A stretch of DNA of 34,677 bases from a bacterium UBP2_UBA2255 (lineage in GTDB: Bacteria; Edwardsbacteria; AC1; EtOH8): NCBI GenBank assembly GCA_002347565.1, contig DDXR01000048.1:1-34677 (forward strand), given 5' to 3'. The stretch's first letter is position 1; each line of letters opens with the position of its first letter. The notes beneath the pieces were generated by a model. It was not told where the DNA came from, searched no databases, and saw only the letters and a list, made by a program, of their open reading frames with translations. This document shows, piece after piece, positions 32,464 to 34,677 of this stretch. The position numbers were made by a program, and so were the translations under genes.

Positions 32464-32496
32464 TTCAAAAGGCTGCCCTTTGGGCAGCCTTTTGAA
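32464..32496. terminator. Strong bidirectional rho-independent terminator
   Basis: A 15-bp perfect stem (32464-32478 with 32482-32496) around a TTT loop. The core GGCTGCCC / GGGCAGCC is flanked by AAAA and TTTT, so it can end transcription on both strands. It isolates the hypothetical gene from the repeat array and the RND remnant downstream. Confidence 0.88.
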
Positions 32497-32513
32497 ATGA
32501 TCTGAACTCAACC

Positions 32514-32763
32514 CCCTCTTTGTATTTTGTAAATAGTCGTTGGCTGGTTATAAATAGCCGTTTACAGGCATTAAATAGCCGTTGGCGGGAAATTTTAGGC
32601 TTTAGTAATAAAAGGGCTGCCTTTCGCAGGTTATGGACGACCGTTGGCGAGTTTCGGAAGGGCGTTGGCGGGAAACTTCAGCCGTTGGCGGGAATCGGAC
32701 TGCCTTTGGTAGTTTCCGGATGACCGCTGGCGGGTTTCTGACAGCCTTTGGTAAAAAATCTGT
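32514..32763. repeat. Degenerate 21-bp tandem repeat array (about 12 units)
   Basis: Units start at about 32514, 32535, 32556, 32577, 32597, 32618, 32639, 32660, 32680, 32701, 32722 and 32743, spacing 20-21 bp. The best copies read AGCCGTTGGCGGGAA plus six variable bases; the weakest (first, fourth) keep only the frame and a few bases. Two unit subtypes seem to alternate, GTTGGCGGG and CTTTGG. The period is seven codons, so reading frames pass through it on both strands, but composition and decay argue against coding. It fills most of the 470-bp stretch without a gene between 32336 and 32805. Confidence 0.8.
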
Positions 32764-32766
32764 AAC

Positions 32767-32796
32767 TCTGCCAAGGCACGTAAAGGTCTTGGCAGA
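32767..32796. repeat. Inverted repeat at the RND remnant junction
   Basis: TCTGCCAAG (32767-32775) and CTTGGCAGA (32788-32796) form a perfect 9-bp inverted repeat with a 12-nt loop. It sits between the end of the 21-bp array and the first codons with homology to the RND permease. It may be the end of an element or a simple hairpin. Confidence 0.6.
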
Positions 32797-32805
32797 TGTA
32801 TGTAG

Positions 32806-34122
32806 ACCGGTGGCGACATCCGGGGCAAGGTCGGCCCGCGCGCCCAGCGGAACCGCAGCGTCGACCAGATCATAAATCTGCTGCGCGTAAGATTCTCGGC
32901 CATCCCCGACGCCCAGGTGATGTTTCTCTCCGGCAGTCTGATCTCCCAGATCATGAGCATGGGCGCCGGCGGCGCCATCCAGGTTGACATCCAGGGGTAC
33001 GACCTGGAAAACTCCCGGAAACTGGCGGAGCAGGTCAAGGGGATCATGGTTTCGGTGGCAGGCACCCGGGACGTCAGCGTCAGCCGCAAGGAAGGCATGC
33101 CCGAACTGCAGGTGATAGTGGACCGCGACAAGGCCGGAGCCATGGGCCTCAGCGTTTACCAGGTGGCCTCGGCGGTGGAGACGGCCTTCAAGGGCAAGAC
33201 CGTCACCCGGTTCCGCGACCGCAAGTTCGGCAAGGAGTACGACGTGGTGGTCCGTTTCCAGGAGAAGGACCGCGCCCAGGTGCCGGACATCAAGAACCTG
33301 AAGGTAATGAGTCCGATGGGGCAGCTGGTTCCGGTTTCCAATATCGCCCGGATCGAAAAGGCTTTTGGCCCGGTGGATATCAGCCGCAAGAATCAGCAGC
33401 GGATCGTCACCGTTACTGCCAACGCCACCGGCCGGGCCATTGGGGCCATCAACGGCGAGTTGGACCAAAAAATTGGCAAGATCAGCATTCCCGAGGGGTT
33501 CACCGTGGAAGTGGGCGGCTCGGCCAAGGACATGGCGGACAGTTTCAGCAGCCTGTTTTACGCCACTCTTCTGGCCGTGATGCTGGTGTACATGGTGCTA
33601 GCCTCGCAGTTCGAGTCGCTGCTCGATCCCTTCGTGATCCTGTTCTCGGTGCCGCTGGGCATCGTGGGCGTGATCTGGGGGCTGTTCCTGACCGGGATCA
33701 ATTTCTCGGTGATCGCCTTCATCGGCATCATCATGCTGGTCGGGATCGTGGTCTCCAATGCCATCCTGCTGGTCGATTACACCAATGTGCTGCGGCGCCA
33801 GGGCGTCGAGCTGTACCAGGCGGTGATCAGGGCCGGGCATACCAGGCTGCGGCCGATTTTAATGACCACGCTGACCACCATCGTCGGCATGATCCCGATG
33901 GCGCTGGGCATCGGCGAGTCCAGCGAGACCTACGCGCCACTGGCGATCTCGGTGATCAGCGGGCTGGTCGTCTCCACGGTGCTGACGCTGATCTTCGTGC
34001 CGACGTTGTACATCATATTCGAGGAGCGCTTCAAGCGTGAGGTCGCTGTCGAGCATCCGCGCCGCCGCGCGACGGATCCTCATCCGCTGCGTCGTGAGAC
34101 TGACTTGAAACCAGACGCATAA
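32806..34122 (+). pseudogene. 5'-truncated RND efflux permease (C-terminal part only)
   Basis: An uninterrupted frame of 438 codons from just after an in-frame TAG (32803-32805). Homology to the permease at 27564 begins within a few codons of that point (DIRGKVGPRAQRNRS against TIRIRLAPRAERKRS) and continues to the last residue (TDLKPDA against TDLKPGA). It lacks roughly the first 625 residues: helices 1-7 and most of the porter domain, including the proton-relay aspartates. A GTG at 32917 could start a 401-residue product, but that could not pump alone. Composition matches the GC-rich host genes better than the intact copy does, so this may be the older, native copy broken by rearrangement. 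Confidence 0.88.
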
Positions 34123-34176
34123 CCGCCGGCATGCCGCAAAGAGAGACGTACCGAGCGCAACGACGACGACACCCTG

Positions 34177-34202
34177 AGCCGCCCTGAAACGGGCGGCTTT
34201 TT
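34177..34202 (+). terminator. Rho-independent terminator after the RND remnant
   Basis: An 8-bp perfect stem AGCCGCCC / GGGCGGCT with a TGAAAC loop is followed by TTTT. It stands 54 bp after the remnant's stop and 3 bp before the -35 box of the next promoter. Its survival suggests the remnant was once the end of a full operon. Confidence 0.88.
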
Positions 34203-34204
34203 CA

Positions 34205-34234
34205 TTGACTTTTGTCAGCCGTTGCGGCTACAAT
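34205..34234 (+). promoter_or_regulatory. Sigma70-type promoter for the YhaM-like gene
   Basis: TTGACT (34205-34210), an 18-bp spacer and TACAAT (34229-34234). The start would be near 34241, leaving about 70 nt of leader before the ATG at 34312. Confidence 0.72.
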
Positions 34235-34311
34235 ACTATCGAGATATCTGTAAGGACACGGCATGCCGTGTCCCAACGTGACTGCGAAACAGGAAAGGGT
34301 GCTGACAGACC

Positions 34312-34677
34312 ATGGAACGAGTGAACATCAGGGATCTGAAAACCGATGCCTGCATGGGCAAGGAAGTGATCGATACCTATGCGATCCGCAAGATCGAGCT
34401 CAAGACCGTGGCCGCCGACGGCAAGCAGTTCTGCTCGCTGGAGCTGGGCGACGCCACCGGCCGGATCGACGCCGTGCTGTGGGACAAAGCCGACGCGGTG
34501 TTCAAGGAGATCGTGGCCGGCGACGTGGTCAAGATCAAGGGCCTGGCCGGGAAGTACCGCGACAACCCGCAGGTGAAGATCGAGCTGATCGCCAAACTGG
34601 CCCGGGGCGACTACAATCCCGCGCTTTTCTTGGCCGCATCGGCCGTCCCACGACCCGATCTCGAGGCCGGCATTAGG
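34312..34677 (+). CDS. YhaM-like 3'-5' exoribonuclease, N-terminal OB-fold part (cut by window end)
   Basis: An open frame of 122 codons running off the window. The product starts MERVNIRDLKTDACMGKEV and shows an OB-fold nucleic-acid-binding domain (about residues 15-95) with KQFCSLELGDATGRIDAVLWD and GDVVKIKGLAGKYRDNPQVK, then ARGDYNPALFLAAS. This is the N-terminal arrangement of YhaM/CMP-binding-factor proteins, in which an HD-type nuclease domain follows. The HD domain would lie beyond the window, so the nuclease call is an expectation. An overlapping +1 frame from 34263 is a shadow. The final residues (ASAVPRPDLEAGIR) depart from what I expect; this is an observation only. Confidence 0.8.
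   Translation, partial: MERVNIRDLKTDACMGKEVIDTYAIRKIELKTVAADGKQFCSLELGDATGRIDAVLWDKADAVFKEIVAGDVVKIKGLAGKYRDNPQVKIELIAKLARGDYNPALFLAASAVPRPDLEAGIR

Noticed and set aside
32514..32763. The 21-bp array considered as a CRISPR array or as a coding heptad repeat.
   Set aside because: Units are contiguous with no unique spacers of constant size and no cas genes are near. The frames through it contain degenerate, low-sense peptides.
34263..34676. A 137-codon frame at the window end.
   Set aside because: Arg/Gly-rich shadow of the YhaM-like gene, which is read from 34312 in another frame.
1..34677. tRNA, rRNA, insertion sequences with transposases, and phage genes.
   Set aside because: None was seen on reading; no transposase or integrase-like protein appears in any frame.

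Overview
The window looks like a chromosome segment of an uncultured, GC-rich bacterium with two membranes. Evidence for an outer membrane is a TamA/TamB pair, an Mla-type lipid transporter, a TolC/RND efflux system and two beta-barrel-like proteins. The barrel protein at 19814-20824 resembles the PorV/UPF0164 family common in the FCB superphylum and related candidate phyla. That affiliation is an inference; no rRNA or other taxonomic marker is present.

Region 1 (1-11910) is one long operon behind a near-consensus sigma70-type promoter (97-125). It encodes a membrane-bound group 4 [NiFe]-hydrogenase of complex I design. There are three antiporter-like subunits (NuoL/M/N type), NuoJ- and NuoK-like subunits, and then NuoA-, B-, C-, D-, H- and I-like subunits. 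The large subunit keeps all four NiFe-binding cysteines, and a HycI-type maturation protease closes the operon. There is no NuoEFG and no formate dehydrogenase. The enzyme therefore probably couples a ferredoxin-like donor and protons/H2 to ion pumping, with an unusually complete complex I membrane arm. A signal-peptide-bearing beta-barrel-like gene and a doubtful small ORF sit inside the operon.

Region 2 (11907-20870) is an envelope operon bracketed by a perfect consensus promoter and a rho-independent terminator. It holds a Trm112-like small protein, MurA, an M29-type metallopeptidase, TamA (with a lipobox), TamB and the PorV-like protein.

Region 3 (20902-30767) begins with another perfect consensus promoter followed at once by a palindromic TetR-type operator. 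It runs MlaE-MlaF-MlaD (MCE), a PAP2 phosphatase, a TetR regulator, TolC, a short membrane-fusion adaptor and a full-length RND permease. Spacing is tight and several genes overlap. The layout suggests lipid transport, lipid phosphate metabolism and efflux under one TetR-type switch. The PAP2/TetR part is visibly more AT-rich than its flanks.

Region 4 (30768-34677) is a patchwork: an AT-rich hotdog thioesterase, an unrecognised 253-residue protein, a strong bidirectional terminator, a degenerate 21-bp tandem repeat array, and a 5'-truncated second RND permease that starts next to the array. A terminator and promoter then lead into the start of a YhaM-like OB-fold protein, cut by the window edge. 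Short AT-rich intergenic repeats (7574-7681, 8153-8177, 21748-21810) lie exactly between operon genes and seem to belong to dispersed families.
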